Assembly (NCBI RefSeq): GCF_900475285.1
Contig: NZ_LS483370.1
Span: 1,750,001 to 1,814,000 of the forward strand
DNA length: 64,000 nt
Direction of reading: 5' to 3'
Source of the DNA: Pseudomonas taetrolens
GTDB lineage: Bacteria > Pseudomonadota > Gammaproteobacteria > Pseudomonadales > Pseudomonadaceae
Positions 11,501 to 18,961 of this stretch are shown one piece after another; the first letter of the stretch is position 1, and each line of letters opens with the position of its first letter. Below the pieces are notes generated by a model. The model was not told the origin of the DNA. It did not search any database and saw nothing but the letters and a program-made list of their open reading frames with translations. Position numbers and translations under genes: made by a program.

Positions 11501-14315
11501 TGCCGAGGTCGGCAGCGGCGGTGTGACCAACTTCCCGATGGACCTGATGGTCAGCGCCACCGACCAGGGACTTGAAGTGGAGTACCTGTATTTGCGCGAA
11601 CGTTTTAGCGAGGTTGAAGCGCAACGCGTTCGCGCCGGGCTTGAAGGTTTGTTGGCGCAATTACCGAACGATGCAGGGTGCCTGATCGGCGACATCGGCC
11701 TGCCGCAGGCGCGACTGGAGTTGCCACGCGCCGACGCGCCAGTGACGGATCTGGTGCAGGGCTTCAGTGCCCAGGTGGCACATCAACCGCTGGCCGTGGC
11801 CCTGATCTGTGAGGGGCGAGCGCTGAGCTATGCGCAGCTGGAGGCTCAGGCCGATATGTTGGCGGCGCACTTACAGGCCCATGGCATTGGCCCGGAAGCC
11901 CTGGTGGCGGTGGCGTTGCCGCGTTCGGAACAGACCATTGTGGCGTTTTTGGCGGTGCTCAAGACCGGTGCCGCGTACTTGCCGCTGGACCTCGATTACC
12001 CGGCGCAACGCCTGGATTTCATGCTGGCCGACTCTGCAGCCAGCCTGTTGTTGTGCAACAGCGATGTGGATCAGCGGGTGGCCTTTAATGTGCAGACACC
12101 GCGTTTGTGGCTGGATCAACTGAGCGAAATAGACACCGCGCCGCGTGCGGTCCAATCGCTGCCCGGACACCTGGCGTATCTGATCTACACCTCGGGTTCC
12201 ACCGGTCAGCCCAAGGGTGTGGCCGTGGCGCGCGAGCCGATTGCTCGGCACTGCCAGGGCATTATCGGTCTGTATGAGCTAAGCCCGCAGAGCCGCGAAC
12301 TGCACTTTATGTCGTTCGCCTTCGATGGCGCCCAAGAGCGCTGGCTCAGTGTGCTGCTGGCCGGTGGCAGCCTGGTGATTCGCGAGGATTCGCTGTGGAC
12401 CCCGGAGCAGACGTTGCAGGTGCTGCACCAACAGCGGGTGACGGTGGCGTGCTTCCCGCCGGCGTACTTGCAGCAATTGGCGCAAGTGGCGCTGGTGCAG
12501 GGCAATCCGCCTGCTGTTCACACCTATTGCTTTGGCGGCGACGCCGTGCCGGATGCCAGTTTTGAACTGGCCAAACGGGCGTTGCAACCGCAGCGTCTGG
12601 TCAACGGTTACGGCCCGACCGAAACCGTGGTCACGCCGCTGCTGTGGCGCGCCGACGTCTCAGCGTGTTGCGATGCGGCTTACGCGCCGATTGGCCGTAG
12701 CGTGGCCGGGCGTGGAGTGTACGTGCTGGATGCGGACATGAACCCGTTGCCGGTGGGTGTCAGCGGTGAGTTGTATCTGGGCGGGGAATGTCTGGCCCGG
12801 GGTTACCATCGCCAGCCGGGGTTGAGCGCCGAACGTTTCGTCCCGGACCCGTTCCAGGGCGACGGTGGGCGGATGTACCGCACCGGTGATCTGGTGCGCC
12901 AGCGCGAGTGCGGGCTGATCGACTATCTGGGCCGCCTCGACCAGCAAGTGAAAATTCGCGGTTTCCGTATCGAGCTGGGGGAAATCGAAGCCCGTCTGCG
13001 TCAGTGCAGCGGGGTGCAGGATGCGGCGGTCACTGTGATCGACGGGGTGAGCGGTAAACAGTTGGCGGGTTATGTGGTGGCAACCGCCAGCGCCACCCTG
13101 GAGCGTGATCTCAAACAGCAATTACACGCGCAACTGCCGGATTACATGGTGCCTGCGCACATCGTGGCGCTGGCGCGTTTCCCGCTGTCGGCCAACGGCA
13201 AGCTGGACCGTCGCGCTTTGCCTGAGCCGCAACTGCGCCAGGGCACTTATCGCGCCCCGCGCAATGCGCTGGAACAGGCCTTGGCAGGGATCTGGCAAGA
13301 CGTGCTGGGGCTGGAGCGGGTCGGTATTGACGATAACTTCTTCGAGCTGGGCGGTGACTCGTTGCAGGTGCTCAAAGTCATCTCGCGGGTGCGCCATCAG
13401 CCTGAGCTGGGCTTGAACCTCAAACTGCGCGACCTGATGCAAAAACCTTGCATCGGCGAACTCAGCGGTTATGAACCCGCTGTTCAAACCGGGGCGCCAG
13501 ACCCGTTGCTGGCACTCAATAGCCGGGTCAGCTCGGTGCCGCCGTTGTTCTGCCTGCATGCCGGTTTTGGCACGGTGTTCGATTACGAGCCACTGGCCCG
13601 TAAATTGGACGGGCGTCGCAGCGTTTATGGTGTGCAGTGCCGCATGTTGCTCGACCCGCACTGGCAGGACGGCTCGTTGCAGGACATGGCGCGGGCGTAT
13701 GCCGAGCGCATTCGTCAGCAACAGGCGCACGGGCCGTATCACTTGCTGGGTTGGTCGCTGGGCGGCGCATTGACGTTGCTGGTGGCACAGGCGCTGGAAG
13801 CGCAAGGCCAGCAGGTGGCGTTCGCCGGACTGGTGGACAGTTATGTCGCCGGTACGGCTGAGGCCACTGACGGGCGTGAAGACTTGCAAGACTTTTTACG
13901 CTTTGTACTGGGCATGCCCGACGCCGAGGCGCAGACGTTGACGCAGGATCCGACGCTGAACGCGGAGCAGGTGATTGAGGCGGCCATGGCCGAGTCTCGG
14001 GACAACCAGGCTGAGCACGGCCTGCTGGGGTCGGCGGAGTTGAGCCAGATCTTTGCGGTGGGCGCGCGCCTCAAGCAGTTGGCCCTGGAGCAGCGTGCGT
14101 TGCCTCGCACCCACGTGGCTGCTCACCATTGGTGGGTGCCCGGCCGCGAGGACGAGCGCCGGGTGCATGCGGCGCAAACCGGTGCCGGGGCCAGTCACAC
14201 CTTAGTGGAGCGCGGTCACTACGAGTTGTTGAATCACGCGGCATTGCTGGCACAGCTCGATGAATTATTGGCGCAGGCATCTGTATGCCTGCTCGCCAGC
14301 GACTCCCTGAATTGA
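2547..14315 (+). CDS. Terminal NRPS, three modules: C-A(Ser)-T-E / C-A-T / C-A-T-TE
   Basis: This 3,922-residue synthetase completes and releases the peptide. Domains by residue: C about 48-480 (HHIVADG near 185), A about 512-1020, T serine about 1058, E about 1108-1535 (HHLVVDG, EGHGRE), C from about 1562 (HHLLLDG), A about 2015-2515, T serine about 2562, C from about 2625, A about 3065-3560, T serine about 3605, and a thioesterase about 3662-3912 with nucleophile motif GWSLGG at 3737. Specificity codes read by hand: DVWHVSLIDK (serine; the E domain makes it D-Ser), DGECTGGITK and DGECCGGVTK. The last two have an acidic Glu at the 239 position, as in (hydroxy)ornithine-type pockets of pyoverdine synthetases. 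Predicted product end: Thr-D-Ser-X-X, with X an ornithine derivative, released by the TE. This suggests a hydroxamate siderophore; whether it is a pyoverdine cannot be decided here. Confidence 0.95.
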   Translation: MENSTAWRIANRFASLAPDQRREFLQKMQEQGVSFGQLPIPATAPADESCELSYAQQRQWFLWQLDPEGAAYHIPAALRLHGPLQVEALQRSFDALLERHHSLRSVFIETDGQIRQQRCAGEGSPAVQLTRHDLRDRPEAERLSVAMQLLEQDIARPFDLQHGPLLRVNLIQLDEGDHVLLLTLHHIVADGWSMGVLVDEFSQLYAAHAQGTAIELPALPIQYTDYALWQRRWMQAGEQERQLDWWREQLGGEQPVLELPGDRARPAQASQRGARLDFALDPLLAQGLMALARERGVTPFMLLLASFQVLLHRYSGQKDLRIGVPVANRSRAETRGLIGFFVNTQVLRAELHGHLSFAQLLTQTRDCSLDAQGYQDLPFEQVVQALQGERSLSHSPLFQVMFNHQQSRPGALSGMLAGLTVESLELPGRTTQFDLQLDTHEEGQQLMASLTYATDLFDAERIDTLAQHWRNLLAGIVANPECAIGELPMLAAAHVESTLHGLNATQHTYPGPECVHLHIEAQALATPQACALVFGAQQLSYRELNQRANRLAQHLRARGVGPEVRVGVACERSLELVIGLLAILKAGGAYVPLDPQYPAERLAYLFEDSCISLLLTQASVQERLPLPVGLPVLCLEPGPAWLDDQGDENLINLACPQNLAYVIYTSGSTGKPKGAGNSHGALYNRLAWMQQAYGLKAADRVLQKTPFSFDVSVWEFFWPLMHGATLVVAAPDVHRDPQQLAALIVEQAITTLHFVPSMLQAFIGADEASQCTSLRRVVCSGEALPMQLQRETLRCLPQTALYNLYGPTEAAIDVTHWTCVEEGRDSVPIGHPIANLRTYILSPELQALPTGAMGELYLAGSGLARGYHARPGLTADRFVVDPFGSGERLYRTGDLARYRTDGAIEYCGRIDHQVKLRGLRIELGEIEACLHGHPQVQETVVVALDNQLVAYLVPAEPQWREQPEAQAALRETLKAHVLRSLPDYMLPTHWVLIECMPLSPNGKLERRLLPAPQVSISQRVFEAPRTDNERQLAAIWQDVLGLEQVGRQDNFFELGGDSIISIQVVSRARRAGLRLQPRDLFQQPTLHALAAVVSQQTVAPIAQGPSVGLQALTPVQRWFFDNQSVQPGHWNQSVLLEVREPLELLRLQTAVQQVLARHDALRLQFRQQAGQWTARYATLDSVAATDLLWTAQVQSAEALQGLCDEAQRSLSLHDGPLLRVVLIDHEDGGQRLLLVIHHLVVDGVSWRVLLEDLQAAYAGQALPEKTSALQDWATRLDTYAKSPELAAQLAWWQARLHGVSGELPLAKANGSQALRHRQVVSLGLGREQTRQLLQQAPAAYRTQINDLLLTALARALCDWTGEADALIQLEGHGREELFDGIDLTRTVGWFTSLFPVKLTPAADIAGSIKAIKQQLREVPGKGLGFGLLRYQGDAAAQASLAALAPARVTFNYLGQFDQSFSEDALFVPAREASGATQSLDSPLANWLSVDGQVYGGELKLDLSFSQECFDTQAIQALADGFAAQLQALVEHCLAPDNSGVTPADFALASLTQAQLDQLPVAPRQIEDLYPLSPMQSGLLFHSLYEPQAGAYVNQLSVEVTGLDAARLARAWQATLDAHPILRSGFHWPEGAAAPVQLVQRALALPLTVLDWRGRAEHSAELQLLARSERLQFDPAQPPLLRLALVRLDEQRQQLIYTHHHLLLDGWSNALLLGEVLQRYAGVEVAPQQGRFADYIGWLQAQDAMADEAFWREQLATLENPTLLAQTLAPHAADEIADSAHADHRQVFDARSSAAFAAFTRQHAVTLNTLVQGAWALLLQRYSGQQTVAFGATVSGRPVDLPGAEQQLGLFINTLPVITRPQAAESVVQWLGRLQAHNLELREHEFTALSDVQRWAGRTGEPLFDSLLVFENFPIAQALQQGAPDGLSFSVPDNHERTNYPLTLAAVSEGQLSLTWSFLLSHFSPVAIARMSEHLACLLHAMVATPQASLGELQLLSAGEQTRLLQDWNPPPGPTTQHCVHQLIEAQAAIRPEATALIFADTTFSYADLNQRANRLAHRLRELGVGPEVRVGIAVERSPQMIIGLLAILKAGGAYVPLDPAYPAERLGYLMQDSGIALLLSQSWLRAALPQIEGLPVLELDREAVGHLPDDNPRNLTDAHNLAYLIYTSGSTGRPKGVSVAHGPLAMHCLSIGALYGMTPDDRELQFASISFDGAHERWLTPLVFGSALMPRDDEVWSAQRTCEEIERHGITIACFTPSYLLQMADYMGEAGRKLPIRSYTVGGEGMPKHAFDEVQRVLQPPRIINGYGPTETVITPLIWCAYPGSQFESAFLPIGRPVGERSAYVLDGSLQPLPVGGAGELYLGGEGVARGYHQRPALTAERFVPDPFVSGARLYRSGDLARLREDGVVEYLGRIDQQVKIRGFRIELGEIEACLLEHQGVREAFVVDREGPVSRQLVGYVVARDPMADEAGLREALLAHLRSRLPAHMLPAHLMCLAALPLTPNGKLDRQALPAPEASRQAAQRVAPTTPAEALLAEVWQDVLGLDAIGVTENFFDLGGDSIISLLAVSRAGQRGLAFTPKQLFEAQTIRGLAAVASTIGRQSLPGLQTLAFAQVPGAVKVDRRVLDDLYPLSPMQQGMLFHCVESPELNLYVNQLSVAVEGLQVERFRAAWQVLLERHEVLRAAFMWRDGLADPLQAVYRQASLPIVELDWREHAAPEAALQALAAQDQARGFDLSCPPLMRFTLVRLGERQFQMIWTYHHLLLDGWSASRLLGEMLRLYADQALPALTGRYADYISWLAQQDVSVAEDFWRERLSPLQTPTILANAANSEGHGHGVLYSYLDREASERLQQFANRQRVTLNTLVQAAWLLLLQRHTGQRCVAFGATVAGRPTELAGAQDMLGLFINTLPVIQTLDPQQPLGDWLRQLQDYNLAIRDFEHTPLADIQRWAGQGGQGLFDSIIVFENHPVDRALRGEQDGELKFAEVGSGGVTNFPMDLMVSATDQGLEVEYLYLRERFSEVEAQRVRAGLEGLLAQLPNDAGCLIGDIGLPQARLELPRADAPVTDLVQGFSAQVAHQPLAVALICEGRALSYAQLEAQADMLAAHLQAHGIGPEALVAVALPRSEQTIVAFLAVLKTGAAYLPLDLDYPAQRLDFMLADSAASLLLCNSDVDQRVAFNVQTPRLWLDQLSEIDTAPRAVQSLPGHLAYLIYTSGSTGQPKGVAVAREPIARHCQGIIGLYELSPQSRELHFMSFAFDGAQERWLSVLLAGGSLVIREDSLWTPEQTLQVLHQQRVTVACFPPAYLQQLAQVALVQGNPPAVHTYCFGGDAVPDASFELAKRALQPQRLVNGYGPTETVVTPLLWRADVSACCDAAYAPIGRSVAGRGVYVLDADMNPLPVGVSGELYLGGECLARGYHRQPGLSAERFVPDPFQGDGGRMYRTGDLVRQRECGLIDYLGRLDQQVKIRGFRIELGEIEARLRQCSGVQDAAVTVIDGVSGKQLAGYVVATASATLERDLKQQLHAQLPDYMVPAHIVALARFPLSANGKLDRRALPEPQLRQGTYRAPRNALEQALAGIWQDVLGLERVGIDDNFFELGGDSLQVLKVISRVRHQPELGLNLKLRDLMQKPCIGELSGYEPAVQTGAPDPLLALNSRVSSVPPLFCLHAGFGTVFDYEPLARKLDGRRSVYGVQCRMLLDPHWQDGSLQDMARAYAERIRQQQAHGPYHLLGWSLGGALTLLVAQALEAQGQQVAFAGLVDSYVAGTAEATDGREDLQDFLRFVLGMPDAEAQTLTQDPTLNAEQVIEAAMAESRDNQAEHGLLGSAELSQIFAVGARLKQLALEQRALPRTHVAAHHWWVPGREDERRVHAAQTGAGASHTLVERGHYELLNHAALLAQLDELLAQASVCLLASDSLN

Positions 14316-14325
14316 AGGAATTGAA

Positions 14326-15288
14326 ATGTCAGTGTTACCCGAACTGGAAGCGTTTTTGGAATTGGCTGAATTGAGCCGCATGACCGGCAAGAGCCAGCCG
14401 ATGCACGAGATGACACCGGCCCAGGCCCGCGCTGAATTTGACCAAAGCTCACAGGTGTTTGATGTGCCTGTAGCCGATGTGGACAGCTACGACCTGCGGA
14501 TTCCGGCGCGCGATGGTTTCAGCCTGCGGGCGCGGGTGTATCGCCGGCCGGGGCTGGAGGCGGGCCTGTTGCCTGTGGTGGTGTATTTCCACGGCGGCGG
14601 CTACGTGATTGGCAGCCTCGACAGCCATGACGCGCTGTGCCGCCGGTTGGCCTCGGCGGGGCATTTTGCGCTGCTGGCGGTGGATTACCGGCTGGCGCCG
14701 GAGTGGCTGTTCCCCACCGCGGTACATGATGCGTGCGACGCGGCCAACTGGCTGCTGCGCGGCGGCACCGAGCACGGTCTGGATCCGACGCGGGTGGCGT
14801 TTGCCGGTGACAGCGCGGGCGGTACCTTGAGCACGGTACTGTCGATACTGGCAGTCACCGATCCGCAGGAACTGGCCATTATCCCGCGGGCTCAAGTGTT
14901 GCTTTATCCGGTCACAGACGGCAGTCGCAAGCGCGATTCCCATGTGCGATTTGCTGAGGGCTATTTGCTCGAAACCGCGAGCATGGACTGGTTCTACCAG
15001 CATTACGCCCGCAACGCCGGCGATCTGAGCGATTGGCGCCTTTCGCCGTTGCTGGCGGCCGATGTCAGCGGGCTGGCGCCGGCACTGGTGTACCTGGCCG
15101 GCTACGACCCGCTGTATGACGAAGGGTTGGCGTATGCCCAGAGGCTCAAGCAGGCAGGCAATGAGGTCGTGCTGCTGCAAGAGCCGGGCATGACCCACGA
15201 TTTCATGCGCATGAGCGGGCTGCTGGAAGAAATCCCTGGTATTCATGCGCGGGTGGCTGCGTGGCTGGATCAGCAGTTGGCGAGCTGA
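14326..15288 (+). CDS. HSL-family alpha/beta hydrolase (esterase) coupled to the NRPS
   Basis: Predicted cytoplasmic carboxylesterase of the hormone-sensitive lipase family, 320 residues, the normal length. Visible motifs are the oxyanion-hole HGGGYVIGS (about residues 90-98), the nucleophile elbow GDSAGG (about 164-169), and near the C-terminus the acid in YDPLYDEG and the His in MTHDFMRM. There is no signal peptide. It starts 10 bases after the NRPS stop with a good ribosome site (GAAGGAA), so it is almost certainly co-transcribed with the synthetase. That placement suggests tailoring, release or hydrolysis of the peptide, but HSL esterases are broad in substrate and the role is inferred from position only. 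Confidence 0.85.
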   Translation: MSVLPELEAFLELAELSRMTGKSQPMHEMTPAQARAEFDQSSQVFDVPVADVDSYDLRIPARDGFSLRARVYRRPGLEAGLLPVVVYFHGGGYVIGSLDSHDALCRRLASAGHFALLAVDYRLAPEWLFPTAVHDACDAANWLLRGGTEHGLDPTRVAFAGDSAGGTLSTVLSILAVTDPQELAIIPRAQVLLYPVTDGSRKRDSHVRFAEGYLLETASMDWFYQHYARNAGDLSDWRLSPLLAADVSGLAPALVYLAGYDPLYDEGLAYAQRLKQAGNEVVLLQEPGMTHDFMRMSGLLEEIPGIHARVAAWLDQQLAS

Positions 15289-15299
15289 TCCCGGCCGTC

Positions 15300-16265
15300 C
15301 TATAGCGCTGTGTGCCGGGTGGCGGCGGGCAACTGCACCGGGGTCAGCACGGGTCGTCCGGCATAAAAGGCCTCGAGGTTGTCGAGCACCAGTTGCACGG
15401 TGTCCTGTGCGGCCTGGGGCGATTGACCTGCGACGTGCGGCGTGAGCACCACATTGCTTAGCACCTTGAGGGCGTCAGGCACTTGAGGCTCGTCATCGAA
15501 CACGTCCAGTCCGGCCCCGGCGATGCGGCCGTTGGCCAGCGCTTCAACCAGGGCCTGGGTGTCAACCACGCTGGCGCGAGCAATGTTGATCAGGTAGCCC
15601 TGCGGGCCCAGGGCATCAATCACGCTGCGGTCGATCAAGTGCCGGGTGTCGCCTCCGCCCGGCGTGGCCACGATCAGAAAATCCACCGTGCTGGCCAGCT
15701 CAAGCGCGCTGGCGCAGTAGGTGTACGGCGTACCGGGACGGGGCTGGCGATTGTGGTAGCTGATGTTCATGTCAAAACCCTGGGCGGCTCGCCTGGCGAT
15801 GGCCAGGCCTACGGCACCGAGGCCGAGGATACCCATGCGCTTGCCTTCCAGGGTTGGCAGCATGGGTTTGTTCCACTCACTGCGCCGCACACTGGCGTCC
15901 AGTTGGGGAATGCTGCGCACCAGTGACAGCAGCAGCGCCATCGCGTGATCGGCGACCGTCGGGGCGTTGGCACCGGCACCGTTGGTCACGGTAATCACTC
16001 GATTGCTTGCCGCCTGCAAATCCACTTGCTCATAACCGGCGCCGATCACGCAGATGATCTGGAGTGCGGGCAGGGCGTCAATTTCATCCGCTCTCAGGCC
16101 CAATGGCCCACGCGTCAATACGGCCTGGATGCGGCCGCCATGTTCGGCAATCGCTTCGGCGCGGCTGGCCGGTGTCGGCGCACGAATCAGTTCAAAACCC
16201 GCTTGCTCCAGCAGCGGCAAGTAATCGTTTACCGCTTCAACCAGCACCAGCACTACATGGGGCAT
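15300..16265 (-). CDS. D-2-hydroxyacid dehydrogenase (GhrB/glyoxylate-hydroxypyruvate reductase type)
   Basis: NAD(P)-dependent reductase of 2-oxo acids, 321 residues. The Rossmann motif GLGAVG lies at about 150-155, the substrate-binding region holds an Arg (NIARASVVD), the catalytic Glu is in DVFDDEPQVP, and the catalytic His is in TPHVAGQSP. I chose the start at 16265 (MPHVVLV) because GGAGACAC precedes it at good spacing; a longer frame reaches 16310 but has no ribosome site. It converges on the NRPS esterase with only 11 bases between them and is not part of that operon. The substrate within the family (glyoxylate, hydroxypyruvate or another) cannot be told from sequence. Confidence 0.85.
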   Translation of the reverse strand: MPHVVLVLVEAVNDYLPLLEQAGFELIRAPTPASRAEAIAEHGGRIQAVLTRGPLGLRADEIDALPALQIICVIGAGYEQVDLQAASNRVITVTNGAGANAPTVADHAMALLLSLVRSIPQLDASVRRSEWNKPMLPTLEGKRMGILGLGAVGLAIARRAAQGFDMNISYHNRQPRPGTPYTYCASALELASTVDFLIVATPGGGDTRHLIDRSVIDALGPQGYLINIARASVVDTQALVEALANGRIAGAGLDVFDDEPQVPDALKVLSNVVLTPHVAGQSPQAAQDTVQLVLDNLEAFYAGRPVLTPVQLPAATRHTAL

Positions 16266-16478
16266 CTGTGTCTCCAGCCTTGGAATGTCGAGAGGGCACG
16301 AGGTTAGCACCTCTGGTACAAGGGTTTACGTGGGGCGGGTCGAGGAAAAGTGTGTTTTTTCGGGTTTTTCGGCTGCGCGGCAGGGGATCTGGGCTCACCG
16401 GGCCGTCCTGTGCTGGAGCCGGGCCGGGTCAGCCTGTTACCATTCGCCCTTTGTTTTATCTCCACTTCGAGACCGCCC

Positions 16479-17960
16479 ATGACCACCGTTCGCACGCGCA
16501 TCGCGCCATCGCCCACCGGCGACCCCCACGTCGGCACCGCTTACATCGCTTTGTTCAACTACTGCTTTGCCAAGCAGCATGGCGGCGAGTTCATCCTGCG
16601 GATCGAAGACACCGACCAGTTGCGTTCGACCCGCGAGTCCGAAGAGCAGATCTACGACGCCCTGCGCTGGTTGGGTATTACCTGGAGCGAAGGCCCTGAC
16701 GTTGGCGGCCCGCATGGCCCTTATCGTCAAAGCGAACGCAGCGAGATCTACAAGAAGTACACCCAGCAACTGGTCGACATGGGCCATGCGTTCCCGTGCT
16801 TCTGTACCGCTGAAGAGCTGGACCAGATGCGCGCCGAGCAAATGGCCAAGGGTGAAACCCCGCGCTACGACGGCCGTGCATTGCTGCTGTCGAAAGAAGA
16901 AGTTGCGAGCCGCCTGGCCGCTGGCGAGCCCCACGTGATCCGCATGAAAGTGCCGACCGAAGGTGTGTGCGTGGTGCCGGACCTGCTGCGTGGCGAGGTC
17001 GAGATCCCGTGGGATCGCATGGACATGCAAGTTCTGATGAAGACCGACGGCCTGCCGACGTACTTCCTGGCCAACGTGGTCGACGACCACTTGATGGGCA
17101 TCACCCACGTCCTGCGCGGTGAAGAATGGCTGCCTTCGGCGCCGAAGCTGATCCTGCTGTACGAATACTTCGGTTGGGAAAAACCCCAGCTGTGCTACAT
17201 GCCGCTGCTGCGTAACCCGGACAAAAGCAAGCTGTCCAAGCGCAAGAACCCGACATCGGTGACGTTCTACGAGCGCATGGGCTTCATGCCTGAAGCGATG
17301 CTCAACTACCTGGGCCGCATGGGCTGGTCGATGCCGGACGAGCGCGAGAAGTTCTCGTTGCAGGAAATGGTCGACAACTTTGACCTGTCCCGTGTTTCGC
17401 TGGGTGGGCCGATCTTTGACGTCGAGAAGCTGTCCTGGCTTAACGGTCAGTGGCTGCGTGACCTGCCGCTGGAAGAGTTCGCCAGTCGCGTTCAGCAATG
17501 GGCGCTGAACCCTGAATACATGATGAAGATCGCGCCGCTGGTCCAGGGCCGGGTTGAAACCTTCAGCCAGATCGCGCCACTGGCCGGGTTCTTCTTCGCA
17601 GGTGGCCTGCAACTGGATGCCAAGCTGTTCGAACACAAGAAGCTGTCCAATGATCAAGTGCGCCAACTGATGCAACTGATCCTGTGGAAGCTCGAGAGCC
17701 TGCGCCAGTGGGAAAAAGAGCCGATTACCGCCTGCATTCAGTCGGTAGTTGAGTACCTTGAATTGAAACTGCGCGATGCCATGCCGCTGATGTTCGCTTC
17801 GATCACGGGCCAGGCCAGCTCGGTCTCGGTTCTGGACGCCATGGAGATCCTGGGGCCGGACCTGACCCGTTTCCGTCTGCGCCAGGCACTGGATCTGCTG
17901 GGCGGCGTGTCCAAGAAAGAAAATAAAGAGTGGGAAAAGCTGTTCAGCGCGATGAATTGA
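16479..17960 (+). CDS. gltX: Glutamate--tRNA ligase
   Basis: Charges tRNA-Glu with glutamate; 493 residues, the usual length. The class I signature is seen as [13 protein letters not shown] (HIGH-like, residues 9-21) and KLSKRKNP (KMSKS-like). The start [11 protein letters not shown] at 16479 matches the family; the frame stays open upstream but that part is not conserved-looking. It lies just upstream of two tRNA-Glu genes, whose product it charges. Confidence 0.97.
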   Translation: MTTVRTRIAPSPTGDPHVGTAYIALFNYCFAKQHGGEFILRIEDTDQLRSTRESEEQIYDALRWLGITWSEGPDVGGPHGPYRQSERSEIYKKYTQQLVDMGHAFPCFCTAEELDQMRAEQMAKGETPRYDGRALLLSKEEVASRLAAGEPHVIRMKVPTEGVCVVPDLLRGEVEIPWDRMDMQVLMKTDGLPTYFLANVVDDHLMGITHVLRGEEWLPSAPKLILLYEYFGWEKPQLCYMPLLRNPDKSKLSKRKNPTSVTFYERMGFMPEAMLNYLGRMGWSMPDEREKFSLQEMVDNFDLSRVSLGGPIFDVEKLSWLNGQWLRDLPLEEFASRVQQWALNPEYMMKIAPLVQGRVETFSQIAPLAGFFFAGGLQLDAKLFEHKKLSNDQVRQLMQLILWKLESLRQWEKEPITACIQSVVEYLELKLRDAMPLMFASITGQASSVSVLDAMEILGPDLTRFRLRQALDLLGGVSKKENKEWEKLFSAMN

Positions 17961-17977
17961 TCCGCGTTTAATAATCC

Positions 17978-18017
17978 GTAGCCGCTGGCGAAGGCTGGGT
18001 TTGGGGCGCAGCCTTCG
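17978..18017. repeat. REP-like palindrome after gltX
   Basis: GTAGCCGCTGGCGAAGGCTG is followed by CGCAGCCTTCG in inverted orientation, the typical core of Pseudomonas REP elements. A related degenerate copy (GCAGCCTCG ... CAGCTGCTACGG) lies at about 18086-18120. Together they fill most of the gap between gltX and the tRNA promoter. Confidence 0.55.
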
Positions 18018-18180
18018 TAAAGGCTGAGTGCAAGGTTTGACTGAAAAATCGCGCATTCAGGTTTTACGGTGGCTTTGCAATCGAACGCAGCCTCGTTCCT
18101 TCGGCAGCTGCTACGGCACTGCGGTTGAGACTTGGGCCCGTATTTACGGGGGCAGGGGGGTAAGTGGTTGTTCTCACGGC

Positions 18181-18250
18181 AAATTTTTTTAAAAAACTTT
18201 TAAAATAAGTTTGACAGCCTCCCGAACCGGTCTTAATATGCGCCCCGTCC
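18181..18250 (+). promoter_or_regulatory. Strong stable-RNA promoter with UP element and GC discriminator
   Basis: A near-pure A/T stretch (18181-18209) precedes a perfect -35 TTGACA (18211-18216), a 17-base spacer and -10 TAATAT (18234-18239), then a GC-rich discriminator GCGCCCCG. This is the classical layout of a growth-rate and stringently controlled tRNA promoter; it drives the tRNA array beginning at 18279. Confidence 0.85.
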
Positions 18251-18278
18251 ACACAGCAACACGCAACACTGACTGTTT

Positions 18279-18354
<76 letters not shown>

Positions 18355-18363
18355 AATTTACAG

Positions 18364-18391
18364 TTCAAGGTCTGGCCACACCGGCCTTGAA
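18364..18391 (+). other. Spacer hairpin 1 between tRNA-Ala and tRNA-Glu
   Basis: TTCAAGGTC pairs with GGCCTTGAA (one G-T pair), a 9-base-pair stem 10 bases after the CCA end. It has no T-run, so it is more likely a processing signal than a terminator. A covarying copy is found in the second spacer. Confidence 0.6.
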
Positions 18392-18433
18392 TCGATCAGC
18401 GCTCAGCACTGGTCAGTTGTATAGAAGGGTTAC

Positions 18434-18509
18434 GTCCCCTTCGTCTAGTGGCCTAGGACACCGCCCTTTCACGGCGGTAACAGGGGTTCGAGTCCCCTAG
18501 GGGACGCCA
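18434..18509 (+). tRNA. tRNA-Glu (TTC), copy 1
   Basis: 76 bases with encoded CCA. The anticodon stem CCGCC/GGCGG encloses CTTTCAC, anticodon TTC. The acceptor stem GTCCCCT/AGGGGAC is perfect. Confidence 0.95.
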
Positions 18510-18559
18510 GTTTTACAGAAGCAGCACTTCGGTGATGCTCCGCCGCCAGGCGATAAATC

Positions 18560-18635
<76 letters not shown>

Positions 18636-18643
18636 ATTTACAG

Positions 18644-18671
18644 TTCAACGTCGGGCCACACTGACGTTGAA
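18644..18671 (+). other. Spacer hairpin 2, covarying copy of spacer hairpin 1
   Basis: TTCAACGTC pairs perfectly with GACGTTGAA. Compared with the first copy, both arms have changed so that pairing is kept. The surrounding bases (ATTTACAG before, TCGATCAG after) are the same in both spacers. Confidence 0.6.
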
Positions 18672-18712
18672 TCGATCAGGCCAAACGCCTGATCACTGTT
18701 AGAAGGGTTTGT

Positions 18713-18788
18713 GTCCCCTTCGTCTAGTGGCCTAGGACACCGCCCTTTCACGGCGGTAACAGGGGTTCGAGTCCCCTAGGGGACGCCA
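18713..18788 (+). tRNA. tRNA-Glu (TTC), copy 2
   Basis: Identical in sequence to tRNA-Glu copy 1; last gene of the array, followed within 30 bases by a terminator. Confidence 0.95.
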
Positions 18789-18813
18789 CGATTACCCGCT
18801 CTGCGGGATTTTT

Positions 18814-18846
18814 AAGGGTCATTCAATTATTGAATGGCCCTTTTGT
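18814..18846 (+). terminator. Rho-independent terminator of the tRNA array
   Basis: A 10-base-pair stem GGGTCATTCA/TGAATGGCCC (one G-T pair) is followed by TTTTGTTTGT. It lies between the last tRNA-Glu and the thioesterase gene. Confidence 0.85.
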
Positions 18847-18961
18847 TTGTCTGGCGTTTGCCCGATCCTGACCTTTTGCGCCCGTCTCAGTCCACCTCAT
18901 GCCTTTGCGCAGGCGGGGTGCGTTACACTGCGCCCTTTATGTGCGCACACGGAGACAAGGC

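Noticed and set aside
967..13889. Long open frames on the minus strand through the NRPS genes (up to about 870 codons)
   Set aside because: They lie exactly opposite strongly conserved NRPS domains, have no ribosome sites and encode low-complexity Gln/Arg/His-rich sequence, a known effect of GC-rich codon bias.
1..15288. Calling the NRPS a pyoverdine synthetase with pvd gene names
   Set aside because: The codes fit a hydroxamate siderophore, but no chromophore module, pvd regulators, transporter or receptor is in the window, so names would be a guess.
16437..18056. Open frame of about 540 codons opposite gltX
   Set aside because: Shadow of gltX; Gln/His/Arg-rich sequence with no recognisable motif.
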